From the NCBI GenBank assembly GCA_018240025.1, contig JAFEGM010000004.1, positions 53,053 to 117,052 on the forward strand: a DNA stretch of 64,000 nucleotides, in the 5' to 3' direction. A model generated the notes under the pieces. That model saw only the letters and a list, made by a program, of their open reading frames with translations. It had not been told where the DNA came from and did no database searches. This DNA comes from Verrucomicrobiota bacterium. Its GTDB lineage: Bacteria; Verrucomicrobiota; Verrucomicrobiia; Chthoniobacterales; SZAS-18. Position numbers and translations under genes: made by a program. Position 1 is the stretch's first letter; every line of letters starts with the position of its first letter. Below are positions 44,223-52,357 of the stretch, piece by piece.

Positions 44223-45062
44223 TCAGGCCGCCGCGGTGGCCCGACGACGGCGCAAAACGAGGGCGAGGCCGGTCACGCCGGCGAGGCTCAGCCAGGCCGC
44301 CGGCTCCGGGGTGGCCGTCAGGCGGGCGACATTGGCGAAGCCGATGTCGACGGCGAAGAGCACGTCGTTGAAGTCGCGATCGCCCCCGCCCAGCAGATCC
44401 TCGAAGCCCAGGATCAGATACGACGTTCCGGGCACCGCGAAGGCGACCACGTGGTTGATGTGGTCGGGATTCGCGCCGGCGTTGGTCGAATAGACGTTGC
44501 GCCCGCCGGCCGCGCCGTTGGCGATGAGGAAGAAGTCCAGCAGCGTGCCGGCATTGAAATGCCCGAGGTCGACGAAATCGCCCGGCAGCAGCGGATTCGA
44601 CGGCGTGCGGCCGGTCGTCTGGCTGGGGTCGTAGGTCGAAACCGAACTCGAGGCGTTGGGGAAAATCAGCTGCGGATTGCCCGAACTGGTGCCCGTCCCG
44701 CTGGGGTTGAAGCCGAGCGTGTTCTGATAGCCGGCACCCTCGCCGAGGAAGGTCACGCGAACGTCGGACGCATTCTGCAGCAGCAGGCGGGTCGGATCGA
44801 GCCGGAGCGCCGCGTCATTGATCGCGTGGCCTTCGCCGAGCTGCTGGCTGAGCAGCGCGGTCAGGGCCGGAAGCTGCGTGGCGTTGAACTGGGCCGAACG
44901 GGCATCGGAACCTCCGGCCATGACGGGCGAGACGATCGAGAGACCGCCGGGCCGCGGCGTCGCCTGCACCGGACTGGCCGTCTGGGCCGAAAGCGGGCGC
45001 GTGGCCCCGAAAAGGCCGCAAAGGCCGAGCACGAAAGCGAGCGTCTGATTATGGTAATTCAT
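44223..45062 (-). CDS. PEP-CTERM protein with DUF4114-like domain
   Basis: 279 residues. Signal peptide (TLAFVLGLCGLFGATRPLSA), then a beta-rich body with FVDLGHFNAGTLLDFFLIAN and GTSYLILGFEDLLGGGDRDF, NDVLFAVDIG, which is the DUF4114 signature, and a PEP-CTERM tail (TPEPAAWLSLAGVTGLALVL, then RRRRA). Expected exosortase substrate. AAGGGGG lies 12 bp ahead of the ATG as ribosome binding site. It is first in the operon that contains the exosortase, and divergent from the sigma-54 activator. Confidence 0.9.
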   Translation of the reverse strand: MNYHNQTLAFVLGLCGLFGATRPLSAQTASPVQATPRPGGLSIVSPVMAGGSDARSAQFNATQLPALTALLSQQLGEGHAINDAALRLDPTRLLLQNASDVRVTFLGEGAGYQNTLGFNPSGTGTSSGNPQLIFPNASSSVSTYDPSQTTGRTPSNPLLPGDFVDLGHFNAGTLLDFFLIANGAAGGRNVYSTNAGANPDHINHVVAFAVPGTSYLILGFEDLLGGGDRDFNDVLFAVDIGFANVARLTATPEPAAWLSLAGVTGLALVLRRRRATAAA

Positions 45063-45077
45063 GACGCCGGCCCCCTT

Positions 45078-45093
45078 AGCACGGGCCGTGCCA
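45078..45093 (-). promoter_or_regulatory. possible sigma-54 promoter, also a perfect palindrome
   Basis: On the minus strand TGGCACGGCCCGTGCT has GG and GC separated by 10 bp and matches the TGGCACG -24 element exactly. The -12 element is GTGCT rather than TTGCW. The same bases 45079-45091 form a 13-bp palindrome. The predicted start would lie only about 5 bp ahead of the ATG at 45062 and downstream of the apparent ribosome binding site, which weakens the promoter reading; an operator is the alternative. Confidence 0.4.
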
Positions 45094-45126
45094 GGCGCGT
45101 TTTTCAGAGATATTCCGCTCCAAGGC

Positions 45127-45141
45127 GGGCGAAAATCGCCC
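45127..45141. promoter_or_regulatory. dyad in the exosortase/PrsR divergent region
   Basis: GGGCGA-AAA-TCGCCC is a perfect 6-bp inverted repeat with a 3-bp centre. It lies midway between the divergent PEP-CTERM gene and the sigma-54 activator gene, where an upstream activator site would be expected. Confidence 0.4.
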
Positions 45142-45156
45142 GTGCAAAATCCGTCT

Positions 45157-45174
45157 GCATTGCAGATGCAATGC
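45157..45174. promoter_or_regulatory. 8-bp inverted repeat overlapping the first possible PrsR start
   Basis: GCATTGCA-GA-TGCAATGC is a perfect 18-bp dyad covering the ATG at 45171. This size and symmetry fit a binding site for a dimeric Fis-type helix-turn-helix activator, here perhaps the neighbouring sigma-54 regulator itself, which would give autoregulation. Its overlap with the ATG at 45171 favours the ATG at 45201 as the real start. Confidence 0.45.
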
Positions 45175-46571
45175 TGCCGACCCATGCCATCTTAGCTTGC
45201 ATGCTCCTGATCCCGCCCTGCCGGACCGCGCCGCTGTGCGAGCAGCGTGCGACCCGCCTCGGCTATGCCTGCCGACGGCTGGAACCAACCGAGGTACCCG
45301 GCCTGGAAGCAGGGAATGTGGATGATCTTTGCCTGATTCCCTTCGAGCTGCTGGCGGAGCCGGCGTGGCCGGCGCTGCGGGCGCGACTCTGGCGGGCCAA
45401 TCGAACCTTTGTCGTGGCCGGCTCGAAGCTGACGACCGCCCAGGTGATGCAGGCGGCCCGCGATGGCGCGCAGGACGTGCTCGACCAGCGCGACACGGAG
45501 GAACGCTGGCGCGACAGCCTCGCCCGGGCCACCGAATCGCAGCAGCTCTGGCTCCGCCTCTACGGCAGCCAGGCTTTGCAGCTCGGCAGCGGGCTGCTGG
45601 GCGATTCGCCTGCAATGAAGCGGCTGCGGCTGGCGGTCGATCGCATCGGCCCGAGCGGCGCGACGGTGCTACTGCTGGGCGAATCGGGCGCGGGCAAGGA
45701 GCGCGTGGCGCAGGCGCTGCACGAGGCCGGCGGCGGCGGTCCCTTCGTCGCGCTGAACTGCGCGGCCGTGCCGAAGGACCTGCTCGAATCGGAACTCTTC
45801 GGCGCGGAGAAGGGCGCCTTCACCGGCGCGCTGAAAGATCGGCCGGGCTTGGTCGAGCAGGCGGCGGGCGGCACGCTGTTCCTCGACGAGGTCGGCGAAA
45901 TGGACCTCGCGCTGCAGCCAAAACTGCTCCGCTTCCTCGAGACGCGACAGGCCCGGCGGGTCGGCGGCACGCGCGAATACCAGACGCAGGTCCGCATCGT
46001 CAGCGCGACCAACCGTATCTTGGAGGACGAGGTCGCCCGCGGCGCGTTCCGGGCCGATCTGTTTTATCGGCTCGCGGAGATGACCCTGCCCATCCCGCCG
46101 CTGCGCGAGCGCCCGGAGGACATTCCGCGGCTGGTGACCGCTTTTCTCGCGGCCGCCTCGGAGCGCTTCGGCAAGCATTTCGACCGGATCGAGCCGGAGC
46201 TGATCCGCCGCTTCCAGGCCCACTCCTGGCCCGGCAACGCGCGCGAGCTGCGCAGCGCCATCGACCGCCTCGTCATCCTCTTCGATGGCCCCATCCTGCG
46301 CGCCGGTTGGTGGGAGCCGCCGCGGTCCTTGGCTCTCCCGATCGCGGAAAGCCGGGCGCTGCCCGCGCTCCCGCCCCTGCCGCCGGCGCGTCCCGAGCCG
46401 CTCGGCGCCGCGCTGCCCAATCGGCGGCAGAAGCAGGAGCTGGCCACGCGCCTGCTGGCGGAGAGCGACAACAACTACAGCTGGGTGGCGGCGCAGCTCG
46501 GGATCGACATCACGACCCTCTTCCGCTGGCGCAAGGCCGGCAAGGTGCGCGAAGCGAGCCCGCCGCCATGA
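45171..46571 (+). CDS. prsR: sigma-54-dependent activator of the PEP-CTERM/exosortase locus (PrsR-like)
   Basis: About 466 residues from ATG 45171 (456 from ATG 45201, which may be the true start). The N-terminal 120 residues resemble a receiver fold, but the position of the phospho-Asp reads LCLIPFE, so it is likely a pseudo-receiver. The AAA+ domain has LLGESGAGKE (Walker A), GAFTGA intact for sigma-54 contact, GGTLFLDEVGEMD (Walker B) and WPGNARELRSAIDRL. The Fis-type HTH is NNYSWVAAQLGIDITTLFRW. It probably activates RpoN-dependent promoters of the exosortase operon and PEP-CTERM genes. ATGA-coupled to the polymerase gene. Confidence 0.85.
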   Translation: MLPTHAILACMLLIPPCRTAPLCEQRATRLGYACRRLEPTEVPGLEAGNVDDLCLIPFELLAEPAWPALRARLWRANRTFVVAGSKLTTAQVMQAARDGAQDVLDQRDTEERWRDSLARATESQQLWLRLYGSQALQLGSGLLGDSPAMKRLRLAVDRIGPSGATVLLLGESGAGKERVAQALHEAGGGGPFVALNCAAVPKDLLESELFGAEKGAFTGALKDRPGLVEQAAGGTLFLDEVGEMDLALQPKLLRFLETRQARRVGGTREYQTQVRIVSATNRILEDEVARGAFRADLFYRLAEMTLPIPPLRERPEDIPRLVTAFLAAASERFGKHFDRIEPELIRRFQAHSWPGNARELRSAIDRLVILFDGPILRAGWWEPPRSLALPIAESRALPALPPLPPARPEPLGAALPNRRQKQELATRLLAESDNNYSWVAAQLGIDITTLFRWRKAGKVREASPPP

Positions 46572-47944
46572 TCGACTTCATCAAGGCGGGCATCGTCCTT
46601 CCGCTGTACTTCCTCGTCGGCCCAGCGCTCGGATTCTGGCTGGCCGACCGCCGTCCGGCGCAGCGCGGGGTCTTCTGCCTGATGGTCTTCATGACCGCCT
46701 GGTTCCCGACCAAGTTCACGCTCACGCTCGGCTCCATCGAGCTGTATCGCGGACACACCAAAGGCTTCGAATTCTCCCTCATCGAGGTCCTGGCCATCGC
46801 GCTGCTGGTCGCGGCCTCGCGCACGCGGACGCAACTCCGACCCACCCCGCCGCTCATCCCCGGCGGCGCCTGGCTCTACCTGGGCTGGTGCGCGCTCATG
46901 ACCATCTCGATTTTCGCCGCCTACAACTCGCTCTACGTCTGGATGGCGGTGCACAAGTTCACCAAGATCGTGCTGCTCTTCATCGCCGGTTTCCATTTCC
47001 TGCGCGAGGAAATCGATCTGACGTGGCTGACGCGCACCATGGCCGGAATGGTCCTGCTCATGGCCGCCATCTGCCTGAAGATGCGCCTGCTCGACGGCGC
47101 CTTCCGCACCACGGGCTGGTTCGAGCACCAGAATCCGATGGCCATGTGGGCGTACTTCGCGGCCCTGCCGGCCTTCGCGCTCGGTCTCCGGCGCGAGACA
47201 CCGCCGCGCGATGCGCTGCTCTATCTGGCCGGCGGCGGCGCGGCCGGGCTCTGCGCGCTGCTCTCGGTTTCGCGCGGCGCGCTGGCGGCCTTCGCCGTGG
47301 GCGCCGGGCTGATCCTGGGGCTGGCGTATCTGCGCGGCCCCTCGCGTCGCCTGACGGCCGTCAGCATCTGCGCGGCCCTCGGCGCCGTGGTGGTGGCTTC
47401 GACGATGATGAAATCGGTCTTCGATCGCGTGGCCCAGGAGAAGGAGCGCGCCAGCTCCGAGGTCGATCTGCGCGTGGTCATGATCGACCAGGCGAAGGCC
47501 ATGCTGCGCGACTCGCGCATCGGCATAGGCTGGAACAACTACGGCATCGCCAACAGCCGCCCGCACGGACGCTACAGCGAGATCCTGGAGGAATGGGACG
47601 CCAGCCGCGGCTTCGCGGTCATCGACGACTTCTACTTCAGCAATCCGCTGACCGAGAGCTACTACTGGCTGTTGCTGGGCGAGAACGGCTACCCCGGCTT
47701 CGCCGGCTGCCTGCTCTTTTTTGCCGCCACCGTCTACTGGGCGCTGCGCAGCACCTTCGCGTACTGGCGCGAGCCCCACGGCTGGTTCTCCGGCGGCGTG
47801 CTGGTCGTGCTCAGCCTGCTCTATCTGCACTCCACCGTGGAGCGCGTACTGAGCCAGACGAAAAACCTCTCCTTGCTTCTACTCGTGGTCGGCGTGATCG
47901 CGCGGCTCGATTGGGAACGTCGGCAGCGCAAGGCCCTGCGCTGA
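46568..47944 (+). CDS. Wzy-like O-antigen ligase/polymerase family membrane protein
   Basis: 458 residues with 10-12 hydrophobic helices. The large periplasmic loop between late helices carries the Wzy_C/O-antigen ligase pattern (SRIGIGWNNYGIANSRPHGR, SNPLTESYYWLLLGENGYPG). LLSVSRGALAAFAVGAGLI is a typical mid-protein segment. It would polymerise flipped repeat units or ligate chains. The flippase and glycosyltransferases are in the operon at 18.6-39.6 kb, so this may be the missing Wzy. Transcribed with the sigma-54 activator. Confidence 0.87.
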   Translation: MIDFIKAGIVLPLYFLVGPALGFWLADRRPAQRGVFCLMVFMTAWFPTKFTLTLGSIELYRGHTKGFEFSLIEVLAIALLVAASRTRTQLRPTPPLIPGGAWLYLGWCALMTISIFAAYNSLYVWMAVHKFTKIVLLFIAGFHFLREEIDLTWLTRTMAGMVLLMAAICLKMRLLDGAFRTTGWFEHQNPMAMWAYFAALPAFALGLRRETPPRDALLYLAGGGAAGLCALLSVSRGALAAFAVGAGLILGLAYLRGPSRRLTAVSICAALGAVVVASTMMKSVFDRVAQEKERASSEVDLRVVMIDQAKAMLRDSRIGIGWNNYGIANSRPHGRYSEILEEWDASRGFAVIDDFYFSNPLTESYYWLLLGENGYPGFAGCLLFFAATVYWALRSTFAYWREPHGWFSGGVLVVLSLLYLHSTVERVLSQTKNLSLLLLVVGVIARLDWERRQRKALR

Positions 47945-48234
47945 GAAGCGGGTGGAGAATACGGCTGCAAAGACTCGGCCTCAAAGAACGCAAAAGAAAC
48001 AGGCCGCCCGACAGGCTGAAAAGGCGGAGGCAGGGTGCGGGAGGCCGGCATCTTTTTGGGCCGCAAAGACGCAAAAAGTGCAAAGATCAGCAGAGTCGGC
48101 GTCAGGGTCGGGAAGGTCGACGAGATCGCGGAGACGGACCGTCCCTATCTAGATGGTTTTTGTTTTTTGAGGTCTTTGAGTTCTTTGAGGCTAAGCTTTT
48201 CTGATCCAGTCGATCCGAAGCAACCTTCGACGAC
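47945..48234. repeat. intergenic region with degenerate CAAAGA(A/C)GCAAA-type repeats
   Basis: No gene is visible in these 290 bp. The stretch has several copies of a short purine motif: CTCAAAGAACGCAAAAG near 47982, CCGCAAAGACGCAAAAAG near 48061, and the opposite orientation near 48170-48192 (GAGGTCTTTGAGTTCTTTGA). The two orientations could pair as a long hairpin behind the polymerase and lysA genes, which converge here. A related string occurs at 59716-59743. Confidence 0.5.
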
Positions 48235-49542
48235 CTACAACCAGGCCGGCAGATGCGTGCCGCGGGTCAGGTCGTCCATCGTCTGGCGCTCCCGCACGAC
48301 CGCGGCCTGCGCGCCGCTGACCAGCACCTCGGCCGGGTGCGGGCGGGTGTTGTAATTCGAGGCCATGACGAAGCCGTAGGCACCGGCGCTCATGAGCGCC
48401 AGCAGTTCGCCGCTCTGGGTGACCGGCAGCTCGCGCGCCTGGGCGAAGAAATCGCCGCTCTCGCAGACGGGGCCGACGACATCGGCCGATTCCCGCATGG
48501 CATCGGCTGCGCGCTGATGCACGGGCACGATCTCGTGGTAGCTGCTGTAGAGCGCGGGGCGGATGAGGTCGTTCATGCCGGCGTCGACGATGACGAAGCG
48601 CTTGGCCGGCGTGGTCTTGCGATAAAGCACGCGGGTCAGCAGCACGCCGGCATTGCCCACCAGCAACCGGCCGGGTTCGAGCAGAATGCGCACGCCGAGT
48701 CCGCGCAGGAGCGGGGCCACGGCGGCGGCGTAGCCTTCGAGGGTCAGCGCGGGCTGGGCTCCGACGTCGCGGCGGTGCCACCACTCGTTGTCGCCGCTGG
48801 CCAGCGAGGATTGGTACATGATCCCGATGCCCCCGCCGATGCTGAAAAACTCGAGGTCGTAGGCCGCCTTCAACCTCTGCACGAGCGGCAGCATGCGCTC
48901 GACGGCCAGCGCGAACGGCCCCGCCTCGGTGATCTGCGAGCCGATGTGCATCTGCACGCCGACCGGACGCAATCCGCCCAGGCGCGCAGCGTCGGCATAG
49001 ACCTGCTCCACGCGCTCGAGGCCGATGCCGAATTTGTTCTCCGACTTGCCGGTGGTGATGAACTTGTGCCCGCCCGCGCCGACGTCCGGATTCACCCGCA
49101 CGGCGAAGGGCGCGACCCGGCCCGTTTCCTTGGCCACCTCCGAGATGGCTTCCAGCTCGGCCTCGGACTCGACGTTGAAGCTGTGCACCCCGTGTTCGAG
49201 GGCGTAGGCAATCTCCGCCTTCGTCTTCCCGACTCCGGCGAACGTGCATTTGCCGGCCTCGCCGCCGGCCGCGCGCACGAGGTGCAGTTCGCCGCCGGAG
49301 ACGATGTCGAAGCCCGCGCCTTCCTGGGCCAGCAGGCGCAGGACGGCCGGATTCGAGTTCGCCTTCACCGCGTAGCAGATGAGGTGGTCGATGCCGTGGA
49401 GAGCCTGATCCAGCCGCCGGTAGTGGTCGCGGATGGTGGCGGCGGAATAGACGTAGAGCGGCGTGCCGTGCTGCGCGGCCAGCGCCTCGAGATCGGCGTC
49501 CTCGCAGTGCAGGACGCCGTTTCGGTAGTGGAAGGAATGCAT
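48235..49542 (-). CDS. lysA: diaminopimelate decarboxylase
   Basis: 435 residues, PLP-dependent group IV decarboxylase. The PLP-binding Lys lies in LICYAVKANSNPAVLRLL; FSIGGGIGIMY supplies the phosphate-binding glycines; LLEPGRLLVGNAGVLLTRVL and VCESGDFFAQARELP (C-E-S-G-D) complete the active site across the dimer. It forms lysine from meso-diaminopimelate. It lies 66 bp downstream of pal on the same strand. Length and motifs are normal. Confidence 0.95.
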   Translation of the reverse strand: MHSFHYRNGVLHCEDADLEALAAQHGTPLYVYSAATIRDHYRRLDQALHGIDHLICYAVKANSNPAVLRLLAQEGAGFDIVSGGELHLVRAAGGEAGKCTFAGVGKTKAEIAYALEHGVHSFNVESEAELEAISEVAKETGRVAPFAVRVNPDVGAGGHKFITTGKSENKFGIGLERVEQVYADAARLGGLRPVGVQMHIGSQITEAGPFALAVERMLPLVQRLKAAYDLEFFSIGGGIGIMYQSSLASGDNEWWHRRDVGAQPALTLEGYAAAVAPLLRGLGVRILLEPGRLLVGNAGVLLTRVLYRKTTPAKRFVIVDAGMNDLIRPALYSSYHEIVPVHQRAADAMRESADVVGPVCESGDFFAQARELPVTQSGELLALMSAGAYGFVMASNYNTRPHPAEVLVSGAQAAVVRERQTMDDLTRGTHLPAWL

Positions 49543-49608
49543 GAGAGAAGCCGCCCGGGCCGCGGGCGGCGGGTTGAAGGTGACGGACGAGCCGCGGAGC
49601 CAGCGGCC

Positions 49609-50127
49609 TCAGCGTGCGATGCCGAACTCGGCGCGGCGGTTCTGCGCGTGATCGGACTCCGAATTCCCCGGCGAGACCGGCATTTCCATGCCGAAGCTGA
49701 CCGTCTGGATGCGCTGGCCGCTGATGCCGAACGAGATGAGCCGCTCGCGGACCGCGCCGGCGCGCTTCTCGCCCAGAGCGCGGTTGTATTCCGCCGTGCC
49801 GCGCGAATCGGTGAAGCCGGCGATGATCAGGCTGGCCTGACTGCCGCGCAGAAAATCAGCCACTGCGCGCACCTTGCCCTCCTCGCTGCCGCGGATGGCG
49901 AAGGAATCGAAGTCGAACTGCACCGAGGCGAACTGCCCGCGCTGCACGTTGGGGCCGAAGAACGCGGTGCCTTCGCGACGCTCGGGCAGCGGAGTGCCGG
50001 TGACGCTGTCGCTGTCGTAGCCCGTGCGGCCGGAGGCGTCGGTGTTGCCCTGCTTCTGCGCACAGCCCGCGAAGAGCAGGAGGGCGAGCATGGGGATGAG
50101 AGTGAGGAGGCGGGTGAGCGCGTGCAT
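49609..50127 (-). CDS. pal: OmpA/Pal-family peptidoglycan-associated lipoprotein
   Basis: 172 residues. Lipoprotein signal with lipobox FAGC, a short linker and an OmpA-like domain: VQFDFDSFAIRGSEEGKVRA, ASLIIAGFTDSRGTAEYNRA, LGEKRAGAVRERLISFGI. The Asp and Arg that bind diaminopimelate (FTDSRG, EKRA) are present. Pal links the outer membrane to peptidoglycan in the Tol-Pal system. The gene is 75 bp downstream of tolB; tolA, tolQ and tolR are not in the window. Confidence 0.9.
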   Translation of the reverse strand: MHALTRLLTLIPMLALLLFAGCAQKQGNTDASGRTGYDSDSVTGTPLPERREGTAFFGPNVQRGQFASVQFDFDSFAIRGSEEGKVRAVADFLRGSQASLIIAGFTDSRGTAEYNRALGEKRAGAVRERLISFGISGQRIQTVSFGMEMPVSPGNSESDHAQNRRAEFGIAR

Positions 50128-50202
50128 GGTCGAAGGAAGGATGGGCGCCGCGGCCCGCTCGGGCCCCGGCAGGGTGGCGAAAGAGGTGGGCGCGAGCCGC
50201 GC

Positions 50203-51126
50203 TCAGCGGCTCATGGTGGGCTCGGAGATGCGGCCGAGGCCGCTGGCCAGCGTCTTCTGCGCGCCGGTGGCGGTGTCGAGCATGACCAGCGCGGAGCCGC
50301 TGCTGAAGACGAGATGGCGCGAGTCGCCGGCCCAGGCGGGATCCTCGCCGGCGGCCACGGTGCGCGCATTGCCGGTGTTCAGGTCGAGCACCACGATCTG
50401 GAAGCCGCCGCTGCGGGTGACGAAGGCCAGCTTGGTGCCGTCGGGCGACCAGTTGGGCTCGGTGCAATAGCTGTAGCCCGTGCTGATGCGGCTGCCCGTG
50501 CCGCCGCCGGCATTGATCCGATACAGCTGCGGCGATCCGCCCTGGTCGGACACGTAGATGAGCTCATCGCCCCGCGGGGACCAGGTGGGCGAGGACTCGA
50601 CCCCCGGCGTGCGGGTGAGGCGGCTGGCTCCGCCGCCACCGGCGCTGCTGACGTAGAGCTCGGGATTGCCGTCGCGCGATGCGGTGAAAGCGAGACGCGA
50701 GCCGTCGGGGGAGAAAGCCGCGCCGGTGTTGGTGCCGGGGAATTTCACCACCCGGTCGCGCGAGCCGCTGGCGAGGTCGATGACGTAGATGTCCGCGTAG
50801 CCGCTCTGGTAGCCAGTGTAGGCGAGCTTACGACCGTCCGCGCTGAGCGCAGGGCCGACGCTGATATTGTTATCGCGCGTCAACTGCACCACGCCGGAGC
50901 CGTCGCCGTTGCAGGTGTAGACCTCCTTGCGGCCGGTCTTCGTGGCGATGAAGGCGATCTTGGCCCGGGCGAGTTCCGGTGGGAACGAAAAGCCCTGCTT
51001 GCGGATCGTGATGGAGGGCTCGTCCTGGGCGATCAGGGGCAGGGCGAGAACGGCGGACGCGGTGAACGCGAACAGAAATCGGCTGGGAATCACGGTGGTT
51101 TCGGACGAGAGAATCCTTCGTGTCAT
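50203..51126 (-). CDS. tolB: TolB-like periplasmic beta-propeller protein, short form
   Basis: 307 residues, shorter than usual TolB (about 430). Signal segment FLFAFTASAVLALPLIAQ, then five to six PD40/WD40-like blades: GKPA-type motifs LSADGRKLAYTGYQSGYADI, FSPDGSRLAFTASRDGNPEL, WSPRGDELIYVSDQGGSPQL, WSPDGTKLAFVTRSGGFQIV. The N-terminal D1 domain of TolB is missing or reduced, so contact with TolA may differ. GTG at 51093 is an alternative start that would tidy the signal peptide. Followed by pal, which supports the Tol-Pal role. Confidence 0.8.
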   Translation of the reverse strand: MTRRILSSETTVIPSRFLFAFTASAVLALPLIAQDEPSITIRKQGFSFPPELARAKIAFIATKTGRKEVYTCNGDGSGVVQLTRDNNISVGPALSADGRKLAYTGYQSGYADIYVIDLASGSRDRVVKFPGTNTGAAFSPDGSRLAFTASRDGNPELYVSSAGGGGASRLTRTPGVESSPTWSPRGDELIYVSDQGGSPQLYRINAGGGTGSRISTGYSYCTEPNWSPDGTKLAFVTRSGGFQIVVLDLNTGNARTVAAGEDPAWAGDSRHLVFSSGSALVMLDTATGAQKTLASGLGRISEPTMSR

Positions 51127-51176
51127 TCGACGACAGTCGCAAGCGCGGCGGGCCGAGGCCTGCTATGCTGACACAC

Positions 51177-52268
51177 ATGCGCGCCGTTTCCGTCGCTCTG
51201 CTCCTGGCCTTCGCCGGCTCCGTCGGCGCCCAAAATTCCGCCCCGCGCCAATCGAACGGCGGCCTCGCGACCGAGCGTCGCGAACTCATCGACGCCCTCG
51301 GCGCCGCCGAATTGCCCGAGGCGTTCAAACTGCTCCGGCAGTATTACATCGACCCCGGCGCGCTGAAGGACGAATCGCTCCAGCGCGCCCAGCTCGAAGG
51401 CCTGCTGGCGCGGCTCGGCCCGGGCGCGCGCCTGGCGCCTCGACGCACCACTGCGGAGCCGGCGGCCAAGGCGGATCCCGCCAGTCCCTACCGCGCCGAG
51501 GTGCTGAAGGGTCGCATCGGCTGCATCCGGCTCGGGGCCTTGAGCCGCGAAAATTTGTCGCTCCTGGACCAGACGCTGCGCGACTACGCCCAGCAGAAAA
51601 TCCCGCACCTCATTTTCGATCTGCGCGCCACGCCGGCGGCGACCGATTTCGATCTGGCCGCGCAGGTCATCAATCGCTTCGCGCCCAAGGGCCGGCCGCT
51701 CTTCTCGCTGCGCAAGCCCAACGGCAAGGACGAGCGGCTCTTCACCTCGAATGCGGACCCGCTCTACAGCGGCTTCGTGGTGGTGGTGGTCGATGCCGGC
51801 ACGGTCGGCGCCGCGGAAATCGTGGCCGCCGGCGTGCGGCTCAACACGCGCTCCATGACGGTCGGGACGGCCACCGGCGGACAGGCGGTGGAATACGCCG
51901 ATCTCGCGCTCGGTCAGGAGACGCTGCTGCGCGTGGCCGTGGCCGAGGCCGTGCCTTCGGCCGGACCGCGCATTTTTCCCGAAGGCGTGAAGCCCGATCT
52001 GACGGTCGAGGGTGCGCCCAGCGGCGCAGAGCGTGAACGCGTGCTCAAGGCCGCGCTCGACAAAACCGGCTTCGCCGGCGTGCTCGACGACCCTGAACGC
52101 ATGCGCATCAACGAGGCCTCCCTCGTGGCGGGGCTCAATCCGGAGGTCGAGCTGCTGCAGGAAGCCCAGCGCCGCCGCGGCAAGCCGGTCACCATCATCC
52201 CGCGCGACGTCGTGCTGCAGCGGGCGGTCGACACGGTCACGACGGTTACGTCGCTTGAGCCTCGCTGA
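51177..52268 (+). CDS. S41 (CtpA-like) family pseudo-protease
   Basis: 363 residues with signal peptide (SVALLLAFAGSVGAQ). The tail-specific protease core is recognisable: HLIFDLRATPAATDF, VVVVVDAGTVGAAEIVAAGV, VGTATGGQAVEYADL and AGPRIFPEGVKPDLTV. At the catalytic NEGSASASE site the protein reads DAGTVGAAE, so the nucleophilic Ser is Gly, and the general-base Lys (usually TFGKG) is also absent (TGGQ). No PDZ domain. It is probably a non-proteolytic periplasmic adaptor. ATG 51177 is preferred for the signal peptide; ATG 51165 is possible. Divergent from tolB. Confidence 0.75.
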   Translation: MRAVSVALLLAFAGSVGAQNSAPRQSNGGLATERRELIDALGAAELPEAFKLLRQYYIDPGALKDESLQRAQLEGLLARLGPGARLAPRRTTAEPAAKADPASPYRAEVLKGRIGCIRLGALSRENLSLLDQTLRDYAQQKIPHLIFDLRATPAATDFDLAAQVINRFAPKGRPLFSLRKPNGKDERLFTSNADPLYSGFVVVVVDAGTVGAAEIVAAGVRLNTRSMTVGTATGGQAVEYADLALGQETLLRVAVAEAVPSAGPRIFPEGVKPDLTVEGAPSGAERERVLKAALDKTGFAGVLDDPERMRINEASLVAGLNPEVELLQEAQRRRGKPVTIIPRDVVLQRAVDTVTTVTSLEPR

Positions 52269-52276
52269 GGCTCGGC

Positions 52277-52310
52277 ATAGGCGATAGGGGGTATAGGCGA
52301 TAGGCGATAG
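52277..52310. repeat. ATAGGCG heptanucleotide tandem repeat
   Basis: Four near-perfect ATAGGCG units with a 2-bp break occur between the S41-like gene and the ABM gene. Such short tandems are prone to slippage; no function can be assigned. Confidence 0.6.
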
Positions 52311-52357
52311 TGAAGGCTGGGCTTGGCCTGGTGCCGGACCCGGTGTTGGCTGGGCGG

